Source: Maratus speciosus (Eukaryota > Arthropoda > Arachnida > Araneae > Salticidae). From it: a stretch of 64,000 bases of DNA. Position 1 is the first letter of the stretch. The number at the start of each line of letters is the position of its first letter. The stretch spans positions 515,205,100-515,269,099 of the forward strand of contig OZ010792.1 of the NCBI GenBank assembly GCA_963932465.1, written 5' to 3'. The translations under genes were made by a program, and so were the position numbers. Shown here piece by piece: positions 1-11,816 of the stretch. The notes under the pieces were generated by a model. That model made no database searches, was not told the DNA's origin, and was given only the letters and a program-made list of their open reading frames with translations.

Positions 1-267
1 ACATTATGATCTATCGGGAAAAATTGTTTGCAGTGGATTTTAATGGTGTTACACTGTTAATGAAATTAATATAAATACTGCGGTGAACTACAGCATGTTT
101 TCTATAGAATATTGAGCAAGTAGAATTTATCGTTTATTTACAGATTCACTTAAAAGAATTCATTTACAGGACTGAGTATGGGCCATAACTGCCGGATGTG
201 CGTTTTCAGCTGTTACATGCATTTAAAAACTAATTTTTAGTGTATTACGAGGTGTGTAAATCATATG

Positions 268-866
268 CAGTGAAACCTCCCTGTGCAACCACCTCCCTGA
301 ATGACCATTTTTTCATAGAACTATATTTATTCCCATAGGCTCAATACTAATTTTACATCCATTCGGAGACCATCCCAGTTGAACTCCCTCCATGAGCGAC
401 CCATTTCTTTGAAGGAAATAAAACAAATTTTATTTTTTCCTGGTCGCTTGAAGGTTTTATTAGAAAAATAATTTCGGGGGGCGTATTATTCATTAAACTT
501 CTAAAGTAAGTTTTTTAACTTACTTTGACGACTTGATGACGAATTAAGAATGACGGTCAATAAATTCTCCAGCCCTATTCTGTTAGTAAACTCTCAAAGA
601 AACAGATAAATTAATAAAATCAAAGCAAACGTCAACATATTCATTTTTTAAAATCTGCAGTAATTAACTTATGTAATTAACTTTTTTTTATACTTAAAAT
701 TTTCTATTTTTTCCCAAAGTGAAAAATAAAATTTAGTAACATTAATTGTTATCTACTGTCAACAATCAAAATCTAGATTAAAACATGACCTCTATTAACA
801 GACCACCTCTCAAAGCGATCAATTTTTATTGGAATGGAACGTGGTCGCTTAAGGGAGGTTTTACTG
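268..866. mobile_element. pogo/Tigger-like MITE with CAGT..ACTG inverted ends
   Basis: The left end begins CAGTGAAACCTCCCTG and the right end finishes GGGAGGTTTTACTG, so the termini are inverted copies of each other. A second match lies just inside (a GACCA motif near 302 and GTGGTCGC at 841-848). The interior is A+T-rich with no transposase that I can read. TIRs of the CAGTaaAACCTC type are usual for TcMar-Tigger/pogo elements, which duplicate TA. The right flank keeps TA, the left flank reads TG. It is a non-autonomous copy. Confidence 0.6.
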
Positions 867-954
867 TACAGAGAAGCACGAAAGAATTTTCACACTTTAC
901 CGGCTATGGGCGGCGATTGCTGAAAAGGAATTTTTACTGCGTTGTGTTATTTTT

Positions 955-1865
955 ACTTTCTTCTATCTTTCCAAGAAGAAAGTGTTGGATTTGTGAAAAT
1001 TTTCGAATTCCGGTTTTCGACAGATTTACACGTTTTAGGGGTCAGAGATCCGGAAAAATATGTTTTTACTAAATGACTGTCTGTGAGTCTGTGTACCTGT
1101 GACTTTGTCTGTAAGTGACACAAATTTTTGTGGGCTCTCTATCTAAAGAACTAATGCATGGAATTTAATAAAAAATTATATTCAGGTAGTCCGTGATATA
1201 AATTGGTGCGGATTAGTTTTTGGTGTAAATCATCCAACAGGTGGCGCTGCTGTGCTGCATTTTTGACGATTAATAGCTCTATCTCAAGAATTAATAGATG
1301 GATTTTTATCAAACTTCAGATTCAATTAGTCCTTGATATGAGTTGGTGCCGATTACGTTTTGGTGTTAATCGACCGACAGGCGGCGCTACTTTGCTGAAT
1401 TTTTCACGATTTCCGCAATACCTCTATCCCAAGAACTAATACACGAATTTTCGTCAAACTTCTCATGCAGTTAGGCTTTGACACAAAGGTGTTGCTGATA
1501 AGGTTTTGGTGTTAATCTCTCAATAGGTGGCACTGCTATGCTGCATTTTTCACTATTTTTGCAATAGCTACAAATTTTCAAAAACTAATACACAGATTTT
1601 CATCAAACTTCAGATTCAATCAGACATTGACATAAATTGTTGCTGATTAGGTTTTATTGTAAATCACACAACAGGTGGCGCTGCTGTGCTGCATTTTGCA
1701 GGATTTTCACGATTTTAGCATGGTCATATCTTAAAAACTAATGCACGGTATTTCATATCTTTAGAATTCTCATGATGGGCATAGATTGCCTTTTATTTTT
1801 GCGCCCCTATGTTAGCGATTTTTGAAGCATTAATATGTGGGATAGAAGTAAGTTTTGGTGTTTTT
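955..1865 (-). mobile_element. Family A tandem-repeat element, copy 1 (hairpin end on the left)
   Basis: The left end holds a hairpin at 955-983 (ACTTTCTTCT pairing with AGAAGAAAGT). A TGT-rich, GTCT-like stretch follows, then about five degenerate units of roughly 175 bp. Each unit carries the phrase CTATCTCAAGAACTAATGCA, then a TTTTCATCAAACTTCAGATT-type run, then GGTGGCGCTGCT. The copy lies head to head with the next one. A short internal ORF at 1203-1439 only reflects the repeat. Tandem units, a microsatellite and a hairpin near one end resemble Helentron-type non-autonomous elements (HINEs), but I could not confirm the termini. Confidence 0.6.
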
Positions 1866-1914
1866 AAATATATCCTTTCATTGTATGAACAAACTAGGCG
1901 GATGTACCAGTCCC

Positions 1915-2811
1915 AAAACTTTCTTCTATCTGATACATGTCAATGCCTCAAAATTCGTTATTACTGTGCCAAAATTAAATGGCAATCTATGATCATCATG
2001 AGGATTTAAAAAAGATGAAATTCCGTGCATTAGTTCTTGAGATATGACTATCGCTGAAATCATGTAAATCCAGCAAAATGCAGCATAGCAGCGCCACCTA
2101 TAGGGTGATTTACGCCAGAATCTAATCATCATCAACTTATGTGACCGTCTAACTGAATAATATGAAGTTTGGGGAAAATTCGTGCATTAATTCTTGAGAT
2201 AGAGCTATTGCGGAAGTCATTACAAATGCAACATAGCAACACCACCTGTTGAGCGATTTACACCAATACATACTCACCAACAATATTAATCAAGGTATAC
2301 TTGAATCTGAAGTTTGATGAAAATTCTTGCATTAGTTCTTGAAATAGAGACATTGAGGAAATCGTGCAAAACGCAGCACAGCAGCGCCACCTATTGGGAG
2401 ATTTACACCAACACGTAGTCAGCATCATTTCATATCAAGGACTAACTGAATCTGAAGATTTATAAAATCCGTGCATTAGTTCTTGAGATAGAGCTACTGC
2501 GGAAATCCTGCAAAATGCAGCATAGCAGCGCCACCTGTTGGGCGATTTACACCAAAAACTAATCAGCACCAATTTATATCAGGGACTACCTGAATATAAA
2601 TTTTTATTAAATTCCGTGCATTAGTTCTTGAGATAGAGCGCAAACAAAATTTGTGTCACATACAGACAGACGGACAGACTCACAGACAGACATTTTGTAA
2701 AAACATGTTTTTTGGAATCTCTGATCCCTAAAATGCGTAAATACGTCGAAAACCGGAAGTCGAAAATTTTCACGAATCCAATACTTTCTTCCTGTAAAAA
2801 TAGAAGAAAGT
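1915..2811 (+). mobile_element. Family A tandem-repeat element, copy 2 (hairpin end on the right)
   Basis: The left end begins with AAAACTTTCTTCTATCT and the right end is a hairpin at 2783-2811 (ACTTTCTTCC pairing with GAAGAAAGT). Between them lie about four units with GCAGCGCCACCT and TGCATTAGTTCTTGAGATAG, then a GACAGACGGACAGAC tract near 2663-2690. This is the inverse orientation of copy 1, so together they form a large inverted pair around 1866-1914. The left-end motif repeats one arm of the terminal hairpin, a subterminal arrangement described for Helentron-like elements. Confidence 0.6.
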
Positions 2812-3517
2812 AAAAAGGAAATTTCTTAACAATATTCTGATAATGTTAGAATCTATTTCGTAATCTATGCATGAATTTTCATTCTATCTTATTTTATCAA
2901 TTCAACTGTCAGACGAGAAAAATACTTCTGATATTCTTTACATTAGAAAAAAATGTAACACCCACTCTGATGGTACCGAAAAAAAAAAAAAGTGTAGCTG
3001 ATATTTTTATCTTGGATACCGTATATCTTTTAATGTAAACGATGTCAGTTGGAGTGGCGGTTAATGTTTGACAAAGATAACTCCACACATTTTTAGTGAT
3101 TTATTTCTCGTTATATTTACAATGCCCTATATATCGTACGCTTATTCGTAAAGTGACAGAATTTAAACAAGTTGGAAATTTCACGTCAAACGTGGCAAAT
3201 GAGTCTAGTTTCGTCTAGTTTTTTAAATATTTTCTGCACCGCATATTGTACTGAATGTATATTTTAAGTGTACTTCAATAAGTGCATATCAATTTCATTC
3301 TTTTCGAAAGACTGTCACATCATTAAAATTTACTTGAAATATTCCCCCCCCCCCCCCTTGGCTGTAATGGAACGGGAAACTTTTGACTGTCCCTGTCATT
3401 AAACTATACATCCGATTTTAATAAAATTTGAAATGACTCGACAAAATATTACAACAATTATATATTTAAAATTTCAGACCATTCGGTTGTATAGTTTTTG
3501 CTCTGTTATATGCGGAC

Positions 3518-3560
3518 GGGCGGACGGACAGACAGACAGACGGACGGACGGACTGACTGA
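3518..3560. repeat. GACA/GACG microsatellite
   Basis: Repeated GACA, GACG and GGAC tetramers sit between the hairpin at 3571-3607 and the module at about 3450-3510. This is the same order seen in the other tandem-repeat families of the window. Confidence 0.7.
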
Positions 3561-4026
3561 ACGACGATTATAGGTGCTACGTATTTATATAATTACGAAC
3601 GCACCTAAAAATGAAATTATTCAGAAAATGCACAGAACTTTTTCAAGCAAGAAAACACTTTTCTTTTTAAAATTATTTAATCCTTTTTCCACTGGTTTCC
3701 CGATCAAGGACATACTTTTTAGAAATTATTTAAGACTTTTTATTTAATTCAAAAGAATTTTACGAATTTTGTCTGCAGTATGAATATCAAACCTTTCCCT
3801 ATCAAAAGTACAGATACTTAGAAATCAAACCAATATATGAGTGAATATTTTTGAAGAAAAACTTCATTGAGAAAATTTTTAATCAAAATGGATGCTCTCG
3901 TCCAAGCAAGAGTTATTAAAATTATATAATTCTGATGTAATTTAATATCAGAAGTAGTTAAGTATATTTATTATTTTGTTAAGAAAACTAGAAACTTTGA
4001 TTAAAACTTGTCATGATAGTTATAAG

Positions 4027-4821
4027 TAAGGATAGACCGAAACAGGTTTTAAATGCCGAAACCGAAACCGAATTTCAGTGATGTTCCTATTTTCGGCCGA
4101 AAACGAAAACGTCCGAAAATTTTTTAAGTAATTTAATTGTATGTATTAAAGTAATTAGTATATACATAAATGTGCATAATTATTAATTATACGTATTTAT
4201 TAAATATGCATAATTGTTAATTAATTATGCGTATCTATTAAATATACATAATCATTAGTTAATTATACGTGTGGCTCAAATTGGCTCTCTGTGCCTTAGA
4301 CCCAAAACTTTTTGTTTTCATATAAAATAAAACGTTATTAATTCATCAACGACACAGAAAGATTTTCTAATTATACGAATTTCATTTAATTAAGCCAGTA
4401 TTTTACTTTTATGTATACACACCTCGATTTATCTTTTATAATGATTTCTGTAAATGATGATCTGTTATACTAGAACTTTCTCAAAGAGTATTCGAAACAC
4501 TTCTGCTGTTTCAAACTGAAAATTTTCTATTACTGTTATGTTTGGAACTTTTTAATGAGCACGTGAAAAAGTTTAGTTATATATGCATTGCTCTTGCTTT
4601 ATAATTTGCATTCACGTCTTGAGTCAGTCATGACTGATAATAATAAACAACTAAGTTCGTAGCAATGATGAATAATGCTGAAAATTTTCAAAGGAAGCAA
4701 CGAAATTTTTGGAATACGGATAGTTTCGGTCGAGTTTCGGTCCTGTCAAATTTTCAGACGCATTTTCGGCGAAACTCAGATTTTGGGCCGAAAACGAAAC
4801 CGAATTTTCGATCGATCTCTA
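4027..4821. mobile_element. hAT-like non-autonomous element nested in the fold-back
   Basis: The ends TAAGGATAGACCGA and TCGATCGATCTCTA are inverted (10 of 14 positions by eye). They are flanked by GTTATAAG (4019-4026) and GTTACAAG (4822-4829), an 8-bp target duplication with one change. Both subterminal regions are rich in CCGAAACCGAAA-type repeats. An 8-bp duplication is the hallmark of hAT elements. No transposase is visible inside 795 bp. Confidence 0.65.
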
Positions 4822-5084
4822 GTTACAAGTAATTACAATTTTGTTATAAAATTATTTTAAAACGTGTGTCCATGACGTTTCACCGTTCTCTAACAAAAAA
4901 TATTTTAACAAGAATTTTTTATTAGATGGTTTTTAGCTTACTGAGAGCTTTATTAAAAACGTGTGAAAATTTCATAAGTTTTATTTCATTTTTTAAATGT
5001 TGGTATTGAAAGGGCTAAAATAACGATCATTTTTTTTTCTACGGGACGGGCCAAACTTTTAATTTTTTTTACCGGGCTACGCCA

Positions 5085-5087
<3 letters not shown>

Positions 5088-5124
<37 letters not shown>
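5088..5124. repeat. Poly(T) tract next to a GGGCC-rich terminus
   Basis: A run of about 37 T precedes a segment with CCGGGCCTGGAAATTTCGG and then CCCGTGAAGACCTCTA. That segment resembles the termini of the hAT-like element at 9957-11563, so a fragment of that family probably ends here. Confidence 0.5.
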
Positions 5125-5125
<1 letters not shown>

Positions 5126-5989
5126 TACGGCCGGGCCTGGAAATTTCGGCCCGTGAAGACCTCTACTGTGCTAGCGAATTTTGAAGATTTAACGTGTATA
5201 AGTTAGGAAAACGTTTTGGGTTTCGTACATCCGACTAGTTTTTAGGTGCGTTCGTAATTATATAAATACCTAGCACCTATAGTCGTCGTTCAGTCCGTCC
5301 GCATATAACAGAGCAAAACCTACCCAACCGAATGGTCTGAAATTTTAAATATATAATTGTTACAAAATTTTGTCGTGCCATTTCAAATTTTATGAAAATC
5401 GGATGTATAGTTTAATTACAGGGACATTCAAAAGTTTTCCGTTACATTACGACCATTGGGAAAAAATTATTGCAAATGCATTATAATGATGTTACATCCT
5501 TCCGAATTGTCTGAAATTTTAAATATATAATTGTCGCATAATTTTGTCGAGTCATTTCAAATTTTATGAAAATCGGATATATAGTTTAATTATAGAGACA
5601 TTCAAAAGTTTTCCGTTACATGACGGCCAATGGGGGAAAAAATATTTCAAGTGCATTTTAATGATGTTACAGCCTTTCGAAAACAGAATGAAATTGATAT
5701 GCACTTATGAAGTGCGCTAAAATATACATTCAGTAGAATATGCCGTGCAAAAAATATTTATAAAACTAGTTATAGTACGAACGCATCTCATTTGCCACGT
5801 TTGACGAGCAATTTCCAACTTGTTTAATTCTAGCATAGCAGAAAGTAAGTGAAATCGATTACAAAATTATCACTTTACATACAAAGTCCAAGTTAAGTTA
5901 AACAAGAAAGACAAATCATGCGTTAAGCATAGATTATGAAACAGTTTCTAACCCTTCCTGAATGCCTTAACAAAACTTCATTATTTAGG

Positions 5990-7245
5990 GAAATAAGTTA
6001 AATAAGATAACTAAGTAAACATTTTATAAAACGCATAAAACATTGGAAAAACTGATTTTAGCAGTTACCTTACATAGCCAAATATGTATTACAATTCTTT
6101 TGAACAGCCCTGTATTTGATCTGTAGGTTGATATATAGACTATATAATGGGAAAATTTAGTTTAGCAAGAAAACGCGCAACAGGTTGAAATTTCTCTTTC
6201 AGTAATTTATAACTAATAGATGGAAACATACTTGAATACTTTTGTTCAGCCCTGTAGTTTACCTAGTACCTTTATTACACGCCACTATATATGTAAAATT
6301 TAATTCAAACTAAAACACTCTTAAAATTACTAAAATCACATTTCCAGAAATTATCATCCATAGACGTCATGTATCCATAGACCATCATGTATCCAATTCT
6401 TTGCGTGGCCCTGTATATCATTTTATCTATTTTCTACAAACATTTCTTAGTAAAATAAATTCAGGTCAGCGTAAAAATGCATAACTCATTTAAAACCCAA
6501 CTTTAAGAAATTTACGCTCATACTCAGTAACCCTTACGAATTCTTTTCTGTAGCCCTCCCTGTATATGAATTATAGCATTTATACACACTATATAGTATG
6601 CATAAATATAGTGAAACATAAAAGCGCATATCATAATTAAAAATGCATTTCAAGCAATCATTGCTAATATACAGTAATGCAGATACAATATAGTATCTGA
6701 AATCTTTTGTGTGTCCCTGTAAAGTGTAAATGCTATGCACTTCGTATTATACATGAAATAACTCATACTAAAACTCAGCGACGTACATTAATTTCATTAT
6801 ATATAAAATAGTTTAAGATAATTCAAAACGCCGCAAACAATTACCCCCCCCCCCCCCATATCATTATGTAAAGGAATTCTTTTGTGTGGCCCTGTAAATG
6901 AATAGTAACTATTCTTTGCATCGCATATTCTACAAAATGCACATTTTAGTAGACTTCTTAAATGCATATGAATTTTATTATGTTTGAAAAAGTGTAACAC
7001 CATTAAAAATCATTTGAAACGATTTTTTCCCATTGGCCGTAATGTAACGGAAAACTTTTGACTGTCCTTGTAAATGAACTAAACATGCTACAAACTTCAT
7101 TTGCAATAGGGATCGTGCTATGGTAGAGGTCACTAACATCCAAAATTTTCAGAACGATCCGAGTATATTTACGAGAGTTAGAGCGCGAACAGACGGACAG
7201 ACAAACCGAAGTCATAAACACTTTTCAACTTAGTTGGAAAGTGTT
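5990..7245 (-). mobile_element. Family B degenerate tandem-repeat element with terminal hairpin
   Basis: About six degenerate units of roughly 190 bp each carry a phrase like CTTTTGTGTGGCCCTGTAAA followed by an ATGCATAT-rich stretch. At the right end come a module (about 7150-7185), a GACAGACGGACAGACA tract and a hairpin at 7217-7245. The hairpin pairs AACACTTTTCAAC with GTTGGAAAGTGTT, 13 pairs including one G-U. Several units resemble the arms of the 3159-5831 element. Small ORFs here are by-products of the repeat. Confidence 0.55.
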
Positions 7246-7307
7246 AATTAAAAGAGTGCAAAAAATAGAAAGGGAAGCAAATGAAAACTATTCGGATGTT
7301 TCAATCC

Positions 7308-9125
7308 CAAAACTTTCTTCTATCTCATACATATTAATACGTTAAAATTCTCTATCACAGTGCCAAAAATAAATTGCAATCGATGCCCATCGTGAGAATT
7401 CTAAAAATATGAAATTCCGTGCATTAGTTCTTGAGATATGACTATTGCTAAAATCGTGTAAATTCTGCAAAATGCAGCATAGCAGTGCCACCTATTGGGT
7501 GATTTACACACAAAATCTAATCGACAACAACTTATGTCAACGTCTAACTGAATCTGAAGTTTGATGAAAATCCGTGCATTAGTTCTTGAGATAGAGCTAT
7601 TGCGAAAATCGTGAAAAATGCAGCATAGCAGCGCCACCTATTGGGAGATTAACACCAAAACCTTATCAGAAACAACATGTGTTAACGTCTAACTAAATGT
7701 GAAGTTTCATGAAAATTCGTGCATTAGTTCTTGAGATAGAACTATTGCGGAAATCGTGAAAAATACAGCATAGCAGCGCCCCCTGTTGTGCGATTTACAA
7801 CAAAACATAATCGGCACCAACTCATATCAAGGACTAACTGAATCTGAGGTTTGATGAAAATCCGTGCTTTACTTCTTGAGATAGAGCTATTGCGGAAATC
7901 GTGAAAAATACAGCACAGCAGAGCAGGGTTGCCGGCTTTTAGCCAGGACAAAAAAAAGCCGGCCGGCTTTAATTGAAAAAAGCCGGCTTTTATTTTTCAA
8001 AAAGGTAGTTCATAGATAATTCATATAACATTTGGATTAATTTATTTTTAATACACTTATAAATATTTTCTACTAAAAAAATATAAACTTCTATAAATTT
8101 TGTCAAATAAATAAGACCTTATAACTGCTAGAATGCAACTGTGAAGGTATAATGTCCGAAAAAAAAAAAAAATTATGAATATTCAGAAGAATGCATTAAA
8201 TTAGACTCTAAAGTATTGGTTTGGAATTCTTTATCATGACTCTACACATACCACACACTTTAAAGATTATATGAAAGAATAAGAAAATGTCTCATTAAAA
8301 TAGAAACATTCTTACATATACTGATATTTACTTTTAAAATTAATTAAAACTAAATAACTTATATGTACATAATAACTGAAATTATCTTATATAATACTCG
8401 AGCAATAATAAGCAATCGATATATAAAAAATACTTATAAAAATGATACATGTAAAAAGTTTTTCTGCTACTAAGCTGTTATGTAACTTATTCCAGATATG
8501 TCTATACGGACAGACTAAAATCGTAGAATGAACAACGTTAAAAGAGAAATTAGGAAGGATATAGCATTTGAGGAAATTTTTGTACATGTAAGTGCATAAA
8601 ATTAAGAGAACAATTAAAAAAAAAAATTTCTCGAAATAAAACTTGAATTAGAATTTTGAAAAGCTAGTTGCTATTTAAAATAGAGCATATTCATGCATAA
8701 ATTAATGCATATGTTATTCATAATACTGTTTTAATAGAGAGAAATTATGTTTTTATTAAATGACTTTATGTGTGATTTTAAATAAATGTTTATGAGAATA
8801 AAATAAGACTTGTATTATTAATATCCCTTAAAATTAGTTAATAAAATATATAACTAAGCAACCATTGTCCTTTTTAATTATATAAAGCATAAAGCAGTAA
8901 AAATTTAAAAAAAGATTGTTAAGGTCAGTGTAAACCAGACAAAGCAATTAATATTACCTTTTATTCCAATATTAATGTCCTCATTATTGAAAAATTGGGT
9001 TATATTGATTTCTACCTCAATTAAATGTCTTTAAAACTAATTAAAAAACACATAAAAATGTGTTGTTTATAATTAAAATGCTTCACTGTATAAAAGCGAA
9101 TTTTCGCCAAAAAAGGCCAATTTTG

Positions 9126-9173
<48 letters not shown>

Positions 9174-9529
9174 CCGGCTAAAACCAATAAAAGCCACCAG
9201 CGTGGCTTTTTTTAAATTTTAGCCGGCTTTTTTGCAACCCTGCAGCAGCGCTACCTGTTGGGCGATTTATACCAAAATGTATTAAACACCAGTTTATATC
9301 AAGGTCTAACTGAATCTAAAGTTTTGTGAAATTCCGTGGATTAGTTTCTGAGATAGAGTGCCTACAAAATTTCTGTTACATACATAGTGACAGACTCACA
9401 GACAGACATTTTCTAAAAATCATCAATAATCATGTTCAGGACCTTCTAAAACGTATAAATCCATTGAAAATCGGAAGTCGAAATTTTTCACGAATCCAAT
9501 ACTTTCTTCTTGTAAAGACAGAAGAAAGT
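7308..9529 (+). mobile_element. Family A tandem-repeat element, copy 3, split by a hAT insertion
   Basis: It starts with AAAACTTTCTTCTATCTC and ends with the hairpin at 9501-9529 (ACTTTCTTCT with AGAAGAAAG). Units with GCAGCGCCACCTATTGGG and TGCATTAGTTCTTGAGATAG match those of copies 1 and 2. The element is interrupted at 7924-9242 by a hAT-like insertion with a target duplication, so the host copy is older than the insertion. Confidence 0.65.
7924..9242. mobile_element. hAT-like non-autonomous element with CAGGGTTGC ends
   Basis: The termini are CAGGGTTGCCGGCTTTT and AAGCCGGCTTTTTTGCAACCCTG reading inward, an inverted pair. The flanks are CAGCAGAG (7916-7923) and CAGCAGCG (9243-9250), an 8-bp target duplication with one change, located inside a family A repeat unit. 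The subterminal regions repeat GCCGGCTTTT. The interior is very A+T-rich with a long poly(A) near 9129-9170 and no readable transposase. Confidence 0.75.
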
Positions 9530-9956
9530 AAAAATCTTAATATTTTAAATTTCTCGCAGATGTCGATTTGAAATTTCAGTCAAATATCCAAAATGATTAT
9601 AGTTTCAATCTTCAGCTAATAAAATAAATTCTACATCCAAGCTGTTTCAGAGCTTTTTAAGGGATAAATAAAATTTTGGAATTTCCCAATTAAGTGTCAA
9701 GCACCGAAGTCAGAAATTTTTTCATCTAAGTCTACCTCTATTACTGGCATTTTACATATCATTCAATACAATTGGCACAATACATTATACATATCATTCA
9801 CATATACTACCTATAAAACTACTTTTACGGCAGAAAGAGTGGGTGCGCAAGAAAGCAATTTACATTTTTGTTCTGTTAAAAAAACGACTGAAAATCATTT
9901 CAAGCAAAAACTGCTGGTGATGTATTCGGATATTTTTGAGTTACCCGCATAAGAGC
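9530..9956. other. A+T-rich stretch without recognisable gene
   Basis: I see no coding pattern, RNA gene or clear repeat end in this interval between two transposons. The 81-residue ORF running through 9326-9571 belongs to the family A repeat and is not a gene. Confidence 0.6.
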
Positions 9957-10375
9957 GATATTTGCACGGACCGAAATTTCCAGGCCCGGGCCCGGAAAAA
10001 TTTTAAAATCTCGGTCCGAGCCCGGCCCGGCCCGGCTTGAGTGAATTTCTACAAAACATTGATTTTTACGTCGATTTGGTTAAATATTTGTCTCGTATGA
10101 GGAGTTCTGATCGAAATTATTTATCTTAACTTTTTTTAAATGTTTGTAATCTTCATTTTTATAGAAGTGCCGCAGGCTGCGATATTTATTTTTTTAATGA
10201 GTCTCTATTTCTTGTACGTAAATGTTTCAGTAATCTTTAATATTGTTAATCCATATTCCATGTATTGAAGTGTTAAAAATCTGAAAAATGCTATACAGTA
10301 AAATCTTCTAAGACGGAATTGCATAGAAAAAAAATGCGTTATAGGCAAGTTCCCTTCTTAGCAAGTGTAAATGTA

Positions 10376-10945
10376 CAGGGTGTTTATAAAGTCCCAGACC
10401 CATTTTGATGTTTAATAACTCATAAAATAATAAAGATAGATTAAAATTAATAACATAAATGGTTAGATAGACTCAAAAAGTTTCATGAACCTTGTCAATG
10501 AACTTCCACGTGTGCCCCCTTCGTCGCACAGAGAATATCAAGTCGATAGTCAATTTCACACCAAATAGCGGCAAGCATGTCGGCATCCACAGAGGCTATT
10601 GCGGTTGTAACCTGTCTTTATAACGCCGCTGGACTTTTTCCTTTGGGGATTTGTAAAGGACAATGTTTACAGGGGGACAGTGTCGGACATTGATGACTTA
10701 ACAGCCAGAATTACAACCGCAATAGCCTCTGTGGATGCCGATATGCTTGCCGCTACCTGGCGTGAAATTGACTATCGACTTGATATTCTCCGTGCGACGA
10801 AGGGGGCACACGTGGAAGTTGATTGACAAGGGTCATGAAACTTTTTGAGTCTATCTAACCATTTATGTTATTAATTTTAATCTATCTTTATTATTTTATG
10901 AGTTATTAAACATCAAAATGGGTCCGGGACTTTATAATCACCCTG
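10376..10945. mobile_element. Fold-back element built from the end of a mariner-type transposon
   Basis: The element begins CAGGGTGTTTATAAAGTCC and ends GGACTTTATAATCACCCTG, flanked by TA on both sides. The two arms of about 220 bp are near-identical inverted copies. Each arm encodes the C-terminal end of an IS630/Tc1/mariner-superfamily transposase. It is therefore a palindromic non-autonomous derivative in which the 3' end of the gene plus the TIR has been duplicated in inverse orientation. Confidence 0.75.
10630..10827 (+). pseudogene. C-terminal remnant of a mariner-type transposase
   Basis: In one frame, about 10630-10675 reads LDFFLWGFVKDNVYRG. After a one-base shift, 10680-10827 reads on with VSDIDDLTARITTAIASVDA and ends shortly after GAHVEV at a TGA. 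A DFFLWG motif followed by an I..AI..V....L..W.E..YRLD..R.T.GAHVE tail is usual for a family of arthropod mariner/Tc3-like DDE transposases, where it lies after the second catalytic Asp. The N-terminal DNA-binding region and the first catalytic residues are absent, so it cannot be functional. The left arm carries the same tail on the minus strand. Confidence 0.7.
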
Positions 10946-11044
10946 TATTATATATTCTTTTCTTACGTATTAGTATATTAATTTTACATGGATCAACACG
11001 TTTTTCTGTTTAAAACAGGGTTCCGTTATAAGCGAGGTTTTTTT

Positions 11045-11249
11045 CAGGGTTGTAGTGGGTAGCTGCCCGGGTACTCACCCAGCTACACACCCGGGCTGGG
11101 TTTTTTTAAACCCAGCCCAAATGTTTTGTAAAAAACCCGGGTTTTTTACAACCATAAGGGTTGTAGTGGGTAGCTGCCCGGGTAATCACCCAACTACCCG
11201 CCCGGACTGGGATTTTTATTTAAAAAAACCCAGGTTTTTTACAACCCTG
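11045..11249. mobile_element. hAT-like MITE, two tandem halves, CAGGGTTGTA ends
   Basis: It starts CAGGGTTGTAGTGGGTAGC and ends TTACAACCCTG. Two related halves of about 105 bp follow each other, each with GGGTAGCTGCCCGGGTA and an AACCC(A/G)GGTTTTTTACAACC end. The flanks GTTTTTTT (11037-11044) and GTTCTTGT (11250-11257) match at 6 of 8 positions, consistent with a decayed 8-bp hAT duplication. The 76-residue ORF across it is a chance reading. Confidence 0.6.
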
Positions 11250-11754
11250 GTTCTTGTTCGCACGTTTAACTATATTTTAATTTAGCTGTATTTTAATAAG
11301 CGTAGAAATCTACTATTCTTTAAAAAGTATAAATTTTAGTGTTTAATTGTAGAATAATGGCGATTTAAAAATGTATGCATGTTTTGAAAAAAATTTTGGG
11401 CCAGGTCTAATTTTACTGACCTTTGACCAGGCCACGCTGAAACAATGATTTCCATGCGGTCTGAGCCAAAACTAGGACTGAAAATTTTGGGCCGTGAAGA
11501 CTAGGAATAAAACCAGTCTCGGCTCTGTACAGAAAAAATTTAAGCCCGGCCCGTGCAGATATCTAATTTTACTCATACTCCATAGTATGGTAAATTTATT
11601 TCAACTGTAAAATGTATACCACAATTGGGAAACCCACATCTTGCAGTAATCCAAAAAAAAAAAAAAAAACGAAAAAAGTAATGTATCCGAATGGTTTAAT
11701 ATAGTCTTGTAAATGTATAGTACACCAAATTTCATGCATTATTTTTCCATAGAA

Positions 11755-11816
11755 AATATGCTATAATGAATCTTAGTCGATTTAATTAAATCGACTAAGA
11801 TTCATTATAGCATATT
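11755..11816. repeat. Perfect 62-bp palindrome with no spacer
   Basis: Each 31-bp half is the exact reverse complement of the other, centred between 11785 and 11786 at TTTAA|TTAAA. One half begins AATATGCTATAATGAATC and the other ends GATTCATTATAGCATATT. There is no loop and no mismatch. It lies in otherwise featureless A+T-rich DNA. Confidence 0.9.

Larger units (their letters stand above)
3159..5831. mobile_element. 2.7 kb fold-back element with arms of 440 bp or more
   Basis: The left arm (from GAATTTAAACAAGTTGGAAA near 3160) and the right arm (ending TTTCCAACTTGTTTAATTC) are inverted copies that can be followed to about 3620 and back from about 5240. Both arms contain the phrase CAAACGTGGCAAATGAG, a GACA/GACG microsatellite region and the hairpin TAGGTGC..GCACCTA (3571-3607 and 5243-5279). 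The interior is A+T-rich and is itself interrupted by a hAT-like insertion at 4027-4821. No coding sequence is visible. Confidence 0.65.
9957..11563. mobile_element. Composite hAT-like element with GATATTTGCACGG ends
   Basis: The left end reads GATATTTGCACGG and the right end CCGTGCAGATATC, inverted with one difference. Both subterminal regions are rich in GGCCCGG and CCGAAATTT-type words, as is the fragment at about 5130-5160. Inside lie fragments of a pogo-like element (CAGTAAAATCTTCTAAGACGG near 10298), a mariner-derived fold-back (10376-10945) and a hAT MITE (11045-11249). I found no convincing target duplication, so the outer boundary is approximate. Confidence 0.5.

Noticed and set aside
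785..1439. Short ORFs in family A repeats, seen again at 7401-7951 and 36606-36869
   Set aside because: Similar peptides recur because the DNA unit is repeated. The readings are on both strands, have no consistent start and contain no domain.
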